Origin: Ruminococcus flavefaciens ND2009
GTDB taxonomy: Bacteria; Bacillota; Clostridia; Oscillospirales; Ruminococcaceae
Assembly (NCBI RefSeq): GCF_000621785.1
Contig: NZ_KK211346.1
Location: 697,754-761,753, forward strand
Length of the DNA: 64,000 nt
Direction of reading: 5' to 3'
In this document: piece after piece, positions 45,018 through 54,340 of the stretch
How the letters are laid out: every line of letters starts with the position of its first letter
How positions within the stretch are numbered: the first letter of the stretch is position 1
Position numbers and translations under genes: made by a program
The notes under the pieces: generated by a model
Database searches by the model: none
The model's input: only the letters and a program-made list of their open reading frames with translations
Told to the model about the DNA's origin: nothing

Positions 45018-46418
45018 ATGGTTTTTTCAAGACTTTTCTTCATATATATATTTCTCCCTTTATGCCTGCTGTGCTATGCTGCGGCAAGAGGGACAAAACA
45101 AAAAAACACGGTGTTGATAATTTTCTCGCTTATCTTTTATGCATGGGGCGAGCCCGTTTATATTTTCCTGATGCTGCTCACCGCAGTCGTGAACTACACG
45201 GCAGGTCTCATTATCGGAAAATATCAGGGCAAGGGGGGCGATACGGCTGCAACTGCTGCGGCTGTTGTCTATGACCTTCTTATGCTTGGTGTATTCAAGT
45301 ACAGCGGCTTTATTACGGAAAATATCAACGCCCTTTTTTCATGCTCGATACCCGTTCCGGATATACGGCTGCCTATCGGTATCAGCTTCTACACCTTCCA
45401 GACCATTTCCTATATCATCGACTGCCACTGGGAAAAGGTGAAGCCCCAGAAGAGCTTCAAGAACTTCCTGCTTTACCTGACACTGTTCCCACAGCTTGTG
45501 GCAGGTCCTATAGTAAGATACAGCACTATCGAAAAGGAGATCGAAAGCCGCACAGTGGAGCTCCGGGACATTTCCTACGGCTTCAACCGTATCGCTCTTG
45601 GTCTGGCAAAGAAGGTCCTGCTGGCTGACCAGCTCAATCTCATTTCCGAGAACTTCCTCGGCAACATCGGCAGCAGTACCGCCTTCGGAGCCTGGTACGG
45701 AGTTATAGCTTACGGTATGCGTATCTACTTCGACTTCTCGGGCTATTCGGACATAGCCATCGGTCTGGGAAGGATCTTCGGCTTCCACTTTGACGAAAAC
45801 TTCGACCACCCCTTCATCTGCAAGGACATCACCGAATTCTGGCAGCGCTGGCACATATCTCTCAGCACATTCTTCCGTGACTATGTGCTGTATATCCCAA
45901 TTTTCGGCAAGCGCAGAAAGTACGGCGGACTCTTCCTCGTATGGCTCTGCACAGGCATATGGCACGGCGCAAGCTGGAACTTCATTCTCTGGGGACTTTA
46001 CTACGGCGTCTTCGTATTCATCGAAATGAAGATAGGCAAAAAGAAGATGAAGAAGATTCCTGTGGTCATCAGACATATCTACAGCAAATTCGTAATATTC
46101 ATCGGCTTCGGCATTTTCTACTTCGAGGACATAAGCAAGCTGGGCACATTCTTCAAAACAGCCTTCGGCTTCGGCAAAAACGGATTTATTGCCATGCAGG
46201 ACAAGATCTCTCTCATCAACAATATGTACCTGCTCATAATTGCGGTGATATGCTGCTTCCCTATTATAAACATCATAAAGACTGTATCGGACAAGCGTTT
46301 CACTTCAAAGGCTGTCATTTCCTCGGCAGCTGCGGTGGCAGCAGCACTTCTTCTGGTGATAACAAGCATAATGCTTGTTGACTCCACCACCCACCCATTC
46401 CTGTATTACAGATTTTAA
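45018..46418 (+). CDS. Membrane-bound O-acyltransferase (MBOAT, AlgI/DltB family)
   Basis: 466 residues, about eleven membrane helices. Family signature EFWQRWHISLSTFFRDYV holds His279, and WHGASWNFILWGLYYG holds the catalytic His316; AYGMRIYFDFSGYSDIAIGLGR precedes. The family moves acyl groups from an intracellular donor to extracellular polymers (alginate O-acetylation, D-alanylation). It is the first gene of a five-gene operon with an ACP. Which acyl group it moves is the open question. Confidence 0.94.
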   Translation: MVFSRLFFIYIFLPLCLLCYAAARGTKQKNTVLIIFSLIFYAWGEPVYIFLMLLTAVVNYTAGLIIGKYQGKGGDTAATAAAVVYDLLMLGVFKYSGFITENINALFSCSIPVPDIRLPIGISFYTFQTISYIIDCHWEKVKPQKSFKNFLLYLTLFPQLVAGPIVRYSTIEKEIESRTVELRDISYGFNRIALGLAKKVLLADQLNLISENFLGNIGSSTAFGAWYGVIAYGMRIYFDFSGYSDIAIGLGRIFGFHFDENFDHPFICKDITEFWQRWHISLSTFFRDYVLYIPIFGKRRKYGGLFLVWLCTGIWHGASWNFILWGLYYGVFVFIEMKIGKKKMKKIPVVIRHIYSKFVIFIGFGIFYFEDISKLGTFFKTAFGFGKNGFIAMQDKISLINNMYLLIIAVICCFPIINIIKTVSDKRFTSKAVISSAAAVAAALLLVITSIMLVDSTTHPFLYYRF

Positions 46419-46430
46419 AGAGGCACATAA

Positions 46431-47927
46431 ATGAACGAAGATAACAAGACCGCTTCTCAGGACGAAAAGAAAAACAAGTCCGCAGGGGCAAATGATAAGG
46501 CTGAGCGTCCCGAGCCCGTAATATCCATTGAGGCTTCAGACCGTGAAAAAACAGCCATAGATATTCCCATAAAGGCTAAAAAGCTGAAAAAGCAGCGCAG
46601 AAAAACTACTCTCAACTCAATAGCTCTTGCAAATATCATACTCATGGGAGCTATTTTTGCAGGGGGCTTCGTGTACGTTGCTCTGCTTCCCCACGAGACC
46701 AAAGCAGACGACGAGAACCGTATGCTGACAAAATTCCCGAAGTTCTCCGTAAAGAACTACGTCAGCGGCGAATATACCGCAGGTATCGCGGATTATTTCG
46801 ATGATACAGTACATGACCGCGCTCATATAAAGCAGTTCATCGCCGATAATATCACTCCCCTCAAGGGACGCAAATACGGCGACGGTGAGGACGGCGCAGA
46901 GCTCTACGGCAGCGGCTTTGAGAAGAAGCCCGTGGTCACGGTGACAACTGCCCCTCCCGTTACAACAGCGGCTCAGGATGTCTCCGCTCCTGCGGCTGAG
47001 ACTACGGCTGCCCCCGAGACAACCGCTCCTCCCGAGGAGGAGCCTGCACAGGGCGAGCTTACCAACAATATCCTCATCGTCAACAAGAGAGGTATCACCC
47101 TCTACGGAGGCGCATGGGGCACCGAGCAGGAGTACGCTTCCTTTGTCAACGAGTACAAGGAAGCTCTCGGCGGCATGAACGTATACTCAATGGTGCTTCC
47201 CACATCAAGCTCCTTCTATCTTCCCGAGGAATACAGCAATCTAGCATACAGCGAGAAGGACGACTTCGACAAGATCGAGGCTTCACTGAAGGGAGTTATC
47301 CCCGTTGACGCTTACAATATCCTCAATGCCCACAAGGACGAGGCTATATACTCCCGTACCGACCACCACTGGCAGCCTCTCGGCGCTTACTATGCCGCAG
47401 AGCAGTTCGCCCTCATGGCAGGTGTCCCCTTTGCGGACCTTTCCGAGTACGAGACCGTTACCCTCCCGGGATATGTGGGTACCCTATATATGTACACCCA
47501 GAGCGCTACACTGCTCAACAATCCCGAGGACTTCGTATACTATAAGCCAAAAACGCCCGTTACTGTCACACAGTACGACACACATTTCCAAAATCCTGTG
47601 GCAGCTAACCTCCTCCTTGACCCGGCTCCTATGCCCAATTCTGGCTATTATATGGTCTTCGGCTCCGATGAGAGGATAGTCCACGTAAATACAGAGTGCA
47701 AGAACGGCAGAAACCTTGTCATATTCAAGGACAGCTACGGCAATGCCCTGCTGCCCATGCTGACAAGCTCCTTCGAGAACATATATCTCTGTGATATACG
47801 TTATTTCGACCTTAACGCCATCGACTTCATCGACAGCGTGGAGGCTACGGACGTACTTTTTGCCATGTGCTCATTCTCTGCTGTTGGTGCAAACCGCAGC
47901 TGCATACACAACAATCTGAAAAAATAA
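46431..47927 (+). CDS. DHHW-motif membrane-anchored protein (AlgX/AlgJ-like helper)
   Basis: 498 residues: charged cytoplasmic N-terminus (1-58), one membrane helix about 62-84, a Thr/Pro/Ala linker (about 165-205), then the extracellular domain with D311-H312-H313-W314 (SRTDHHWQPLGAYYAAEQF) and IFKDSYGNALLPML, the SGNH-type catalytic residues of the AlgX/J fold. Such proteins work with MBOATs as the periplasmic or surface acyl-transfer partner, like DltD. 12 nt after the MBOAT stop. Confidence 0.88.
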   Translation: MNEDNKTASQDEKKNKSAGANDKAERPEPVISIEASDREKTAIDIPIKAKKLKKQRRKTTLNSIALANIILMGAIFAGGFVYVALLPHETKADDENRMLTKFPKFSVKNYVSGEYTAGIADYFDDTVHDRAHIKQFIADNITPLKGRKYGDGEDGAELYGSGFEKKPVVTVTTAPPVTTAAQDVSAPAAETTAAPETTAPPEEEPAQGELTNNILIVNKRGITLYGGAWGTEQEYASFVNEYKEALGGMNVYSMVLPTSSSFYLPEEYSNLAYSEKDDFDKIEASLKGVIPVDAYNILNAHKDEAIYSRTDHHWQPLGAYYAAEQFALMAGVPFADLSEYETVTLPGYVGTLYMYTQSATLLNNPEDFVYYKPKTPVTVTQYDTHFQNPVAANLLLDPAPMPNSGYYMVFGSDERIVHVNTECKNGRNLVIFKDSYGNALLPMLTSSFENIYLCDIRYFDLNAIDFIDSVEATDVLFAMCSFSAVGANRSCIHNNLKK

Positions 47928-47936
47928 GGAGATAAA

Positions 47937-49736
47937 ATGAGAGAACTGAACTTTCCGTTTGACGGCAAGGACATAATACGCAGAAGGCTTGCTCTGAAAA
48001 AGGCTCTGCTTTCCGACGGAACTGTCCGCGTCAAGAAAAAGGTCGCTGTGCTGGGGGGCTCAACGACTAACCACATCGTATCCGCACTGGAGCTTTTTCT
48101 TCTGAATTTCGGCATTGAACCCGAATTCTACCAGTCGGAGTACAACAAGTTCTATGAGGACGCAGTTTTCGGTAACCCCGAGCTGGACAGCTTTGACCCT
48201 GACATAATCTATATCCATACAACTTCGAGAAATCTTACGCTCATGCCCGAAAGTCCCGCTGAAAAGCCCGAAAGAGTGCAGCAGCGCCTTGAGGAGCAGT
48301 TCGGCATATTCAGACAGGTCTGGGAAAGCCTTACAGAACGCTATTCCTGCCCCATTATACAGAACAACTTCGAGCTTCCCCTGTTCAGAAGGACAGGCAG
48401 CTATGACGGCTGGAGCGTGACAGGTCACGGAGCCTTCATCGACCGCATGAACGTCATGTTCTCGGACTATGCGAGAAACGCTCACGGACTCTATATCCAC
48501 GATATAAACTACCTTTCCGCTGTTTGCGGACTCTCCCGCTGGCACGACGCAGAAGCGTGGTATCTCTACAAGTATGCCATGAGCACAGCTGTTATCCCCG
48601 ACCTTGCATACAGCCTTGCCTGCATAATCAAGTCCATTTACGGCAAGAACCACAAGGTGATCGACCTTGACCTTGATAACACCCTCTGGGGCGGCGTCAT
48701 AGGCGACGACGGTCAGGAGGGTATCGAGATAGGTCCCGAGACTGCTGTGGGACAGGCTTATGAGGAGTTCCAGAGCTTCATAAAGGGCTATAAGAACTAC
48801 GGAGTGCTTCTTGCAGTATGCTCCAAGAACGAGAAGGAGAACGCCATACTGGGACTTCAGCACCCCAGCAGTATCCTCTCCCCCTCCGACTTTGTCTCCA
48901 TAAAGGCAAACTGGGAGCCCAAGGACAGGAACATCGCCGAGTCCGCTGAGGATCTCAGTCTCGGACTGGACAGCTTCGTATTCGTTGACGACAATCCCGC
49001 CGAGTGCGCTATCGTTGAGGGACAGCTGCCCATGGTACAGACCGTGAACCTGAGCAACGTCCATGAGGCGATGTACAAGCTCACAAGAGGCGGCTATTTC
49101 GAGGTCACTTCTGTCTCCGAGGACGATATGCACCGCTCTGAGATGTACAAGGCAAACGCTCAGAGAGCGGCACAGCGTAAGGAATTCGAGAGCTATGAGG
49201 ACTATCTCCTCAGCCTCGATATGAACGCAGTTATCTGCGATTTCAAGCCCGTTTATATCCAGCGAATAACTCAGCTCACCAACAAGAGCAATCAGTTCAA
49301 CCTGACTACAAGGCGTTACACTGAGAACGAGATACACGAGGTCAGCATCAGTCCCGACCATATCTGTCTCTGCGGAAGGCTTCTGGACAAATTCGGCGAC
49401 AACGGTATAGTCTCCGTAGTAATAGGCAAATGCCGCGGCAAGGAGCTTGATATAGAGCTCTGGCTCATGAGCTGCCGCGTACTGAAAAGAGATATGGAGT
49501 TTGCCATGCTGGACGAGCTTGTACGACTTGCCAAGGAAAGAGGCATTGACCGCCTCAACGGCTATTACTATAAGACGCTGAAGAACAACCTGGTCTCCGA
49601 GCTTTACGGCACCTTCGGATTTACGCGGGACAGTCTGGCGGAAAACGGTGATTCAGTCTGGCACATGGATATCGGAAACTACGAAAACAGGAACAAAGTA
49701 ATAAAAATCCATGATAAGGAGAACAGCAATGAATAA
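47937..49736 (+). CDS. FkbH-like protein (HAD-IIIC phosphatase/acyl-loading enzyme)
   Basis: 599 residues in three parts. Residues 1-190 look SGNH/hydrolase-like (VAVLGGSTTNHIV; FDPDIIYIHTT). The HAD core has D245-L-D247-N-T (LDLDNTLWGGVIGDDG), AVCSKNE, KANWEPKDRNI and FVDDNPAE. The C-terminal third resembles GNAT, with IELWLMSCRVLKRDME holding the conserved Cys of this class. FkbH proteins in polyketide pathways load a glyceryl unit from 1,3-bisphosphoglycerate onto an ACP. An ACP gene follows with an 8-nt overlap. Confidence 0.9.
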   Translation: MRELNFPFDGKDIIRRRLALKKALLSDGTVRVKKKVAVLGGSTTNHIVSALELFLLNFGIEPEFYQSEYNKFYEDAVFGNPELDSFDPDIIYIHTTSRNLTLMPESPAEKPERVQQRLEEQFGIFRQVWESLTERYSCPIIQNNFELPLFRRTGSYDGWSVTGHGAFIDRMNVMFSDYARNAHGLYIHDINYLSAVCGLSRWHDAEAWYLYKYAMSTAVIPDLAYSLACIIKSIYGKNHKVIDLDLDNTLWGGVIGDDGQEGIEIGPETAVGQAYEEFQSFIKGYKNYGVLLAVCSKNEKENAILGLQHPSSILSPSDFVSIKANWEPKDRNIAESAEDLSLGLDSFVFVDDNPAECAIVEGQLPMVQTVNLSNVHEAMYKLTRGGYFEVTSVSEDDMHRSEMYKANAQRAAQRKEFESYEDYLLSLDMNAVICDFKPVYIQRITQLTNKSNQFNLTTRRYTENEIHEVSISPDHICLCGRLLDKFGDNGIVSVVIGKCRGKELDIELWLMSCRVLKRDMEFAMLDELVRLAKERGIDRLNGYYYKTLKNNLVSELYGTFGFTRDSLAENGDSVWHMDIGNYENRNKVIKIHDKENSNE

Positions 49737-49971
49737 TAACGAGATAACAACAAGACTTAATGAGGTATTCCGCGACGTTTTCGGTGACCCCTCCATTTCC
49801 GTTACCCCATCGACCACCTCCGATGACATCGAGGACTGGGACAGCATAGAGCATATCAACCTCATTGCCGCAGTGGAGGACGAATTCGGTATGCGCTTCA
49901 AAATGCGTGAGGTCTCGGGAATGAAAAACGTTGGTGAGATGATGAACATCATCGCTGAAAGAGGCAAATAA
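49729..49971 (+). CDS. Acyl carrier protein
   Basis: 80 residues with the phosphopantetheine site Ser39 in DWDSIEHINLIAAVEDEFG. Acidic, one four-helix bundle. SD AAGGAG, start inside the end of the FkbH gene. It is a dedicated carrier for the operon, not the fatty-acid ACP, given its position and its divergent helix II. Confidence 0.93.
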   Translation: MNNNEITTRLNEVFRDVFGDPSISVTPSTTSDDIEDWDSIEHINLIAAVEDEFGMRFKMREVSGMKNVGEMMNIIAERGK

Positions 49972-50813
49972 TGTCAAAGAAAGCTAAAAAAAGGCTTATT
50001 ATCGCCATTGTACTGCTGATACTGGTGCTGCTGTCTGCATGGGGCTTTACTATGCGGACAGTAAGCTACGATGTTAAAAGCCCCAAGCTTCAGAAGGGCA
50101 TGAGGATAGTCTTTATATCCGACCTGCACAACTGCTTCTACGGCGGTACAGACCAGTCGGGGCTCATAGATGAAGTACATGACGCAAAGCCTGATATAGT
50201 CATCTTCGGCGGTGACGTGGTAGACGCCTGGGGCGGCACAAAGCACGCACTTACCCTCATGAAGGCGCTTTCTGCCGAGTACCCCTGCTTCTATTCTCCC
50301 GGAAACCACGAGGAAATGCGCAAGGATACCGAGGAGTTCTACGACAGCGTAAGGGAGATATGTCCCCTGCTTCTGGGAGAATACTCCGAGATCGAGATAA
50401 ATGGCGAAAAGGTAAGGATATACGGCGCAGAGGATTCTGTTGCCTGGGGCAAACACAAAACCCAGCTGGAAGAGTGCTTCGATACTCTCGACGGCAGCTG
50501 CTACAATATCCTCATCGCCCATCAGCCCGAACAGATAGACGCCTACCTGGGCGAGGGGCTCAATAACACCGAGAACTTCGACCTTATCCTCTCCGGTCAT
50601 GCCCACGGCGGTCAGTGGAGGATACCTAAGCTGCTGGATCAGGGACTCTACGCCCCCGACCAGGGCATTTTTCCCGATTATACTCAGGGAATGTACGAAT
50701 ATGACGGCACAGTACATATAATAAGCGTAGGTCTTGCCAGACCTCTGAGAATGATATTCATTCCAAGAATCTTCAACCGTCCCGAGCTGTCGGTGATAGA
50801 TATAAACAGATGA
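49971..50813 (+). CDS. Membrane-anchored metallophosphoesterase (YkuE-like)
   Basis: 280 residues: N-terminal basic residues and a membrane helix (8-28), then calcineurin-fold motifs FISDLHNC, IFGGDVVDAWG, SPGNHEE and ILSGHAHGGQWRIP. Start overlaps the ACP stop by one base. Relatives cut UDP- or lipid-linked phosphates or associate with the cell wall. Its inclusion in this operon could be for releasing a surface phospho-acyl or for substrate supply; the direction of the active site is not shown by sequence alone. Confidence 0.88.
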   Translation: MSKKAKKRLIIAIVLLILVLLSAWGFTMRTVSYDVKSPKLQKGMRIVFISDLHNCFYGGTDQSGLIDEVHDAKPDIVIFGGDVVDAWGGTKHALTLMKALSAEYPCFYSPGNHEEMRKDTEEFYDSVREICPLLLGEYSEIEINGEKVRIYGAEDSVAWGKHKTQLEECFDTLDGSCYNILIAHQPEQIDAYLGEGLNNTENFDLILSGHAHGGQWRIPKLLDQGLYAPDQGIFPDYTQGMYEYDGTVHIISVGLARPLRMIFIPRIFNRPELSVIDINR

Positions 50814-50859
50814 GCAGCCGCCCCTTTCCGCGGTAATTTGCAGAAAATAAAAAAAGCTC

Positions 50860-50888
50860 TTGTAATTTCAGCTCAATAATGGTATAAT
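50860..50888 (+). promoter_or_regulatory. Promoter of rlmB
   Basis: TTGTAA, 17-nt spacer, TATAAT. Probably serves rlmB, the P-type ATPase-like gene and perhaps the LCP gene. Confidence 0.65.
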
Positions 50889-50930
50889 GAAAATGATCTT
50901 TTCTTTTGGGAAGAGGTCTATACAGAACAA

Positions 50931-50953
50931 AAGGAGATGGGCATTTCGAGCCC
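50931..50953 (+). promoter_or_regulatory. SD with hairpin before the rlmB start
   Basis: AAGGAG (50931-50936), then GGGC / GCCC hairpin (50939-50953) with a 7-nt loop. The SD is 27 nt from the ATG in sequence but about 12 nt if the hairpin forms. Confidence 0.4.
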
Positions 50954-50963
50954 GCTGTAAGGT

Positions 50964-51725
50964 ATGGAAAAAGATAAAAAAACTACAGAGATGTCCGAAA
51001 ATATCATATGCGGACGTAATCCCGTCATCGAGGCGCTGAAATCAGGTGCGAGCCTCGATACTATCTACATAGACGGAAACGGCGGAAGTCTCGGACTTAT
51101 CCGCAAAATGGCAAAGGAACAGGGCGTCGTAGTCAAGGACGCCGACGATAAAAAACTCTCACGCCTTTCCGGCGGCGCTTCCCACCAGGGTGTTGTCGCT
51201 GAGGGCGCCTGCGGAGAGTATGTGACTGTTGAGGATATTCTTGCAGTCTCACAGAAAAAGGGCACAAAGCCTTTCATCATCATATGCGATGAAATTGAAG
51301 ACCCACATAATCTCGGCGCTATCATACGTACTGCCGAGACATCGGGCGCTGACGGAATCATTATCCCCAAGCGCAGGAGCGCTTCTCTCAACGCTACCGT
51401 CTTCAAGACCTCGGCAGGAGCGGCAAGCTACGTCCCCGTAGCAAGAGTGCCAAATCTTGCCGCCTGTATCGACACCCTCAAGGAAAACGGTGTGTGGATA
51501 TACGGCACAGACGCCTCGGGCTCAGACTACTCCGAAACTGACTTCACAGGCGGAGTTGGTCTTGTAATAGGCTCTGAGGGCTTCGGAATAAGCAAGCTTA
51601 TCGCTAAAAAATGCGACTTCATGATAAAGCTTCCCATGCTGGGAAGGATAAATTCACTAAATGCTTCCGTTGCGGCAGGCATCTTCATGTATGAGGTGCT
51701 CCGCCAGCGCAGGGGAAGCAAATAA
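50964..51725 (+). CDS. rlmB: 23S rRNA (guanosine(2251)-2'-O)-methyltransferase RlmB
   Basis: 253 residues. N-terminal L30e-like substrate-binding region (IICGRNPVIEALKSGASL), then SPOUT motifs IICDEIEDPHNLGAIIRTAE, VIGSEGFGISKLIAKKCD and IPMLGRINSLNASVAAGI (here KLPMLGRINSLNASV). It methylates G2251 in the 23S P-loop. A second ATG at 50991 is possible. SD arrangement is odd (see hairpin entry). Confidence 0.92.
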   Translation: MEKDKKTTEMSENIICGRNPVIEALKSGASLDTIYIDGNGGSLGLIRKMAKEQGVVVKDADDKKLSRLSGGASHQGVVAEGACGEYVTVEDILAVSQKKGTKPFIIICDEIEDPHNLGAIIRTAETSGADGIIIPKRRSASLNATVFKTSAGAASYVPVARVPNLAACIDTLKENGVWIYGTDASGSDYSETDFTGGVGLVIGSEGFGISKLIAKKCDFMIKLPMLGRINSLNASVAAGIFMYEVLRQRRGSK

Positions 51726-51735
51726 GGAGATAATT

Positions 51736-54267
51736 ATGTCGGAACAGAAACCATCGCTGGAGGCTATTCTTGACGAGTACTCTCCCGATAACCAGGAACC
51801 AAAGACTAAAGTGGGCAGAGTCGATGCCCAGAAAATACTGAACTCTACTGTTGAAGCTCCCGACATCGTTGAGAAAGCCAAATCGAGACCTCCCGTGTCT
51901 CATGAAAAGTCCGCTCTTTTCGATAACGCTCTCAGAAGCGATACACCTGCGGACGATGTAAAGCCTGCCGACCTCTCAAGGCACAAGATAGCCGTGGTCA
52001 GCTCGGACGCCATGAGCGAGATACGCACCAATCCCCAGAGAAAGGTGATCCCCTCAGGCACTATTACTCCCGTTCAGATGACTCCGGATGAAGCTCCGAA
52101 AATAAGGAGAATGAGCGATTCCACCAGAGCCAAGGAGGTACAGAGCGCAAAGAAGAGAAGCAAGAAAAGGCGCGGCAAGGACAACGATTATACCTATGCA
52201 AGGGAGACTCCCGAGGGAGAGTATATGTATACTCCTCCCGAGTTCAAAAAGAAAAAACGAAGCAGGATACAGATAATCCAGGCTGCGGAAAGCCCCGAGG
52301 GCAAAAAGCAGATAACGGATATAGTCCCCTCGCCTGCGGCAGTTGAAGCTGCAAAGCCTGTTGAGCCCGCTCCAAGAGCTGAGCTCACCAGCATAAATCT
52401 CAGCGAAAAGGCTGATATAAACGCAGGTCAGCTTGATGTACACATCACTCAGGAGGCTGACGAGTTCATGTCCCTCCACTCAAAGTCAAAGCGCACCAAG
52501 CGCATCGTTGACTTCAATTACTACGGCGATGTAGAGGACGTGGGCAGGGATATATATGAACTGAAGAGCACCATCTCCGTGAGGGTGTTCATACTGGCAA
52601 TGACAGCTTTTCTTAGCCTGTTCATTACAGTGACCAATCAGTTTGAGCTTCCTATACTTGATTTTCTCAGTATGTCACACATAAAGACATACCTGACCAT
52701 ACATCTTGTACTTGGTATCATTTCGCTGCTATCATCAATGGCAGTCATTACCAAGGGCGTGAAAAAGCTTCTCAGCTTCAAGGCGGACAGCGATTCCATG
52801 ACCGCAGTCACTGCGCTTTCATGTCTTATCGCTATTATCCCCGCTTACATGCGCCCTGACCTGGTAAGCTCTGAGAATATCCATATCTATATGCCTGTGG
52901 GTATACTGGCTCTGCTGATAAATTCCATAGGAAAGCTGCTCATCATCAGACGAGCCGCAAGAAACTTCAAGTTCGTGTCAAAGAACTTCGACAGGCACGG
53001 CGTTACCTATGTTACCGACGAGGACAGAGCCGAACGCATTACCCGCGGAACTCTCGGCGACTTCCCTATCCTCGCTTCCATGAGGAAAACGGACTTCCTC
53101 ACAGACTTCCTGAGATACACATACTCCTCGGATATGACCGATGACTTCTGCCGCAAGGCTTCGCCCCTGTGTCTCATAGTTTCAATAATAGTCTCTCTTT
53201 TCCTCACATTCTTCTGCAAGGGCACATTCACTACCATGGAGTCTGCCGCTTTCGGTTTCTCCATTTTCAGTATGCTGATATGCGCTACTTCATGTATAGC
53301 AATGCCCTTTGTAGTAAATATCCCCCTTGAGAACGTGTCCAAAAGCGCTATCAAGAACAAGGGCATAATGCTGGGCTATCAGAGCGTTGACGACTTCTAC
53401 GACACCAACTCCATACTCATCGACGCAGGCACTCTCTTCCCCGAGGGAACTGTCAGACTGGACGGTATCAAGGTCTTCTCAAATACAAAGCTGGACGAGG
53501 CTCTGCTGGAGGCTGCAAGTCTTACAGCTACCGCAGGAAGCATAATGTCACAGCTCTTTACAGACGTTATTGCAGGCAGGAACGGCGCCCTCTATCCCAT
53601 TGAGAACTACTCCTATGAGGAGGGAATGGGAATGTGCGGCTGGATAAACAATAAGCGTGTGCTCTTCGGAAACCGCGAGCTCATGACCAGCCACAATATC
53701 GAAGGCGTTCCCACAAAGACTCAGGAGGCTGAGTTCGTGGACGGCAGAAAGGACGCACTCTATCTTTCCATTTCAGGAAATCTGGCTGCGCTCTTTGTAG
53801 TCGATATAGTTGCCGACCGCTACGTAAAGCGCTGGGCAAAGAAGCTGAGCAAACAGAAGATATGTATGTTCATCAAGAGCATAGACCCCTGCATAACACT
53901 GAAAAAGCTCAATACCCTCTTCGGTATACCCGAGGAAATGGCAAGGATACTTCCCAAGAAGCTCCATGAGGACTTCTATGAGGAGACCAAAAAAGCAGTC
54001 CGTCTAAGTGCTTCAATGGCTACAACGGGAAAATTCACTTCCCTTGCCGAGCTTCTCATCGGCACAAAGATAGTCCATTCTTCAGCGATAATCGGACTTA
54101 TCCTGCAATCCGCTTCAATACTCCTGGGATTTGTGCTGTGTATGCTGCTGATACTCTCAAAGGCATTCCAGACCAATTTCCTGTATATGTCGGCAACTGC
54201 CGTCACGGTATACAACTTGGCGTGGGCAGCACTGACATACATCGCGGTGAGCATAAAAAAACCATAA
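51736..54267 (+). CDS. P1B-type ATPase-like membrane protein lacking catalytic signatures
   Basis: 843 residues. Residues 1-280 are disordered, charged and Pro-rich. Eight membrane helices follow in the P1B order: about 284-305, 319-340, 355-372, 385-407, then a shortened actuator region without a TGE motif (408-476), 477-496, 506-528, then a P/N-like domain, then 782-807 and 815-840. The stretch MPFVVNIPLENVSKSAIKNK and the glycine motif YEEGMGMCGWINNKRVLFGN match P1B sequences, but DKTGT reads D563-A-G-T, TGDN reads KSIDP and GDGxND is absent. ATP hydrolysis is unlikely. The ATG at 51736 has AAGGAG. Confidence 0.7.
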   Translation: MSEQKPSLEAILDEYSPDNQEPKTKVGRVDAQKILNSTVEAPDIVEKAKSRPPVSHEKSALFDNALRSDTPADDVKPADLSRHKIAVVSSDAMSEIRTNPQRKVIPSGTITPVQMTPDEAPKIRRMSDSTRAKEVQSAKKRSKKRRGKDNDYTYARETPEGEYMYTPPEFKKKKRSRIQIIQAAESPEGKKQITDIVPSPAAVEAAKPVEPAPRAELTSINLSEKADINAGQLDVHITQEADEFMSLHSKSKRTKRIVDFNYYGDVEDVGRDIYELKSTISVRVFILAMTAFLSLFITVTNQFELPILDFLSMSHIKTYLTIHLVLGIISLLSSMAVITKGVKKLLSFKADSDSMTAVTALSCLIAIIPAYMRPDLVSSENIHIYMPVGILALLINSIGKLLIIRRAARNFKFVSKNFDRHGVTYVTDEDRAERITRGTLGDFPILASMRKTDFLTDFLRYTYSSDMTDDFCRKASPLCLIVSIIVSLFLTFFCKGTFTTMESAAFGFSIFSMLICATSCIAMPFVVNIPLENVSKSAIKNKGIMLGYQSVDDFYDTNSILIDAGTLFPEGTVRLDGIKVFSNTKLDEALLEAASLTATAGSIMSQLFTDVIAGRNGALYPIENYSYEEGMGMCGWINNKRVLFGNRELMTSHNIEGVPTKTQEAEFVDGRKDALYLSISGNLAALFVVDIVADRYVKRWAKKLSKQKICMFIKSIDPCITLKKLNTLFGIPEEMARILPKKLHEDFYEETKKAVRLSASMATTGKFTSLAELLIGTKIVHSSAIIGLILQSASILLGFVLCMLLILSKAFQTNFLYMSATAVTVYNLAWAALTYIAVSIKKP

Positions 54268-54274
54268 CAAAACG

Positions 54275-54313
54275 AAGAACCTGTGTCGGAAGCAATGCCT
54301 GATACAGGTTCTT
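54275..54313 (+). other. Long hairpin downstream of the P-type ATPase-like gene
   Basis: AAGAACCTGT pairs with ACAGGTTCTT and the helix extends inward with GU pairs to about 15 bp. No T-run after it; more likely an mRNA end or processing structure than a strong terminator. Confidence 0.5.
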
Positions 54314-54340
54314 AAAGCATAGGAACAGAAAGGAAAGACC

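Noticed and set aside
48060..49361. A 433-codon frame opposite the FkbH gene
   Set aside because: Mirror of a high-GC coding strand; no SD, no domain, and the forward gene has clear motifs.
44859..50813. Calling the operon dlt (D-alanylation)
   Set aside because: There is no DltA-type adenylation gene or DltD/DltX, and an FkbH enzyme takes the loading position.
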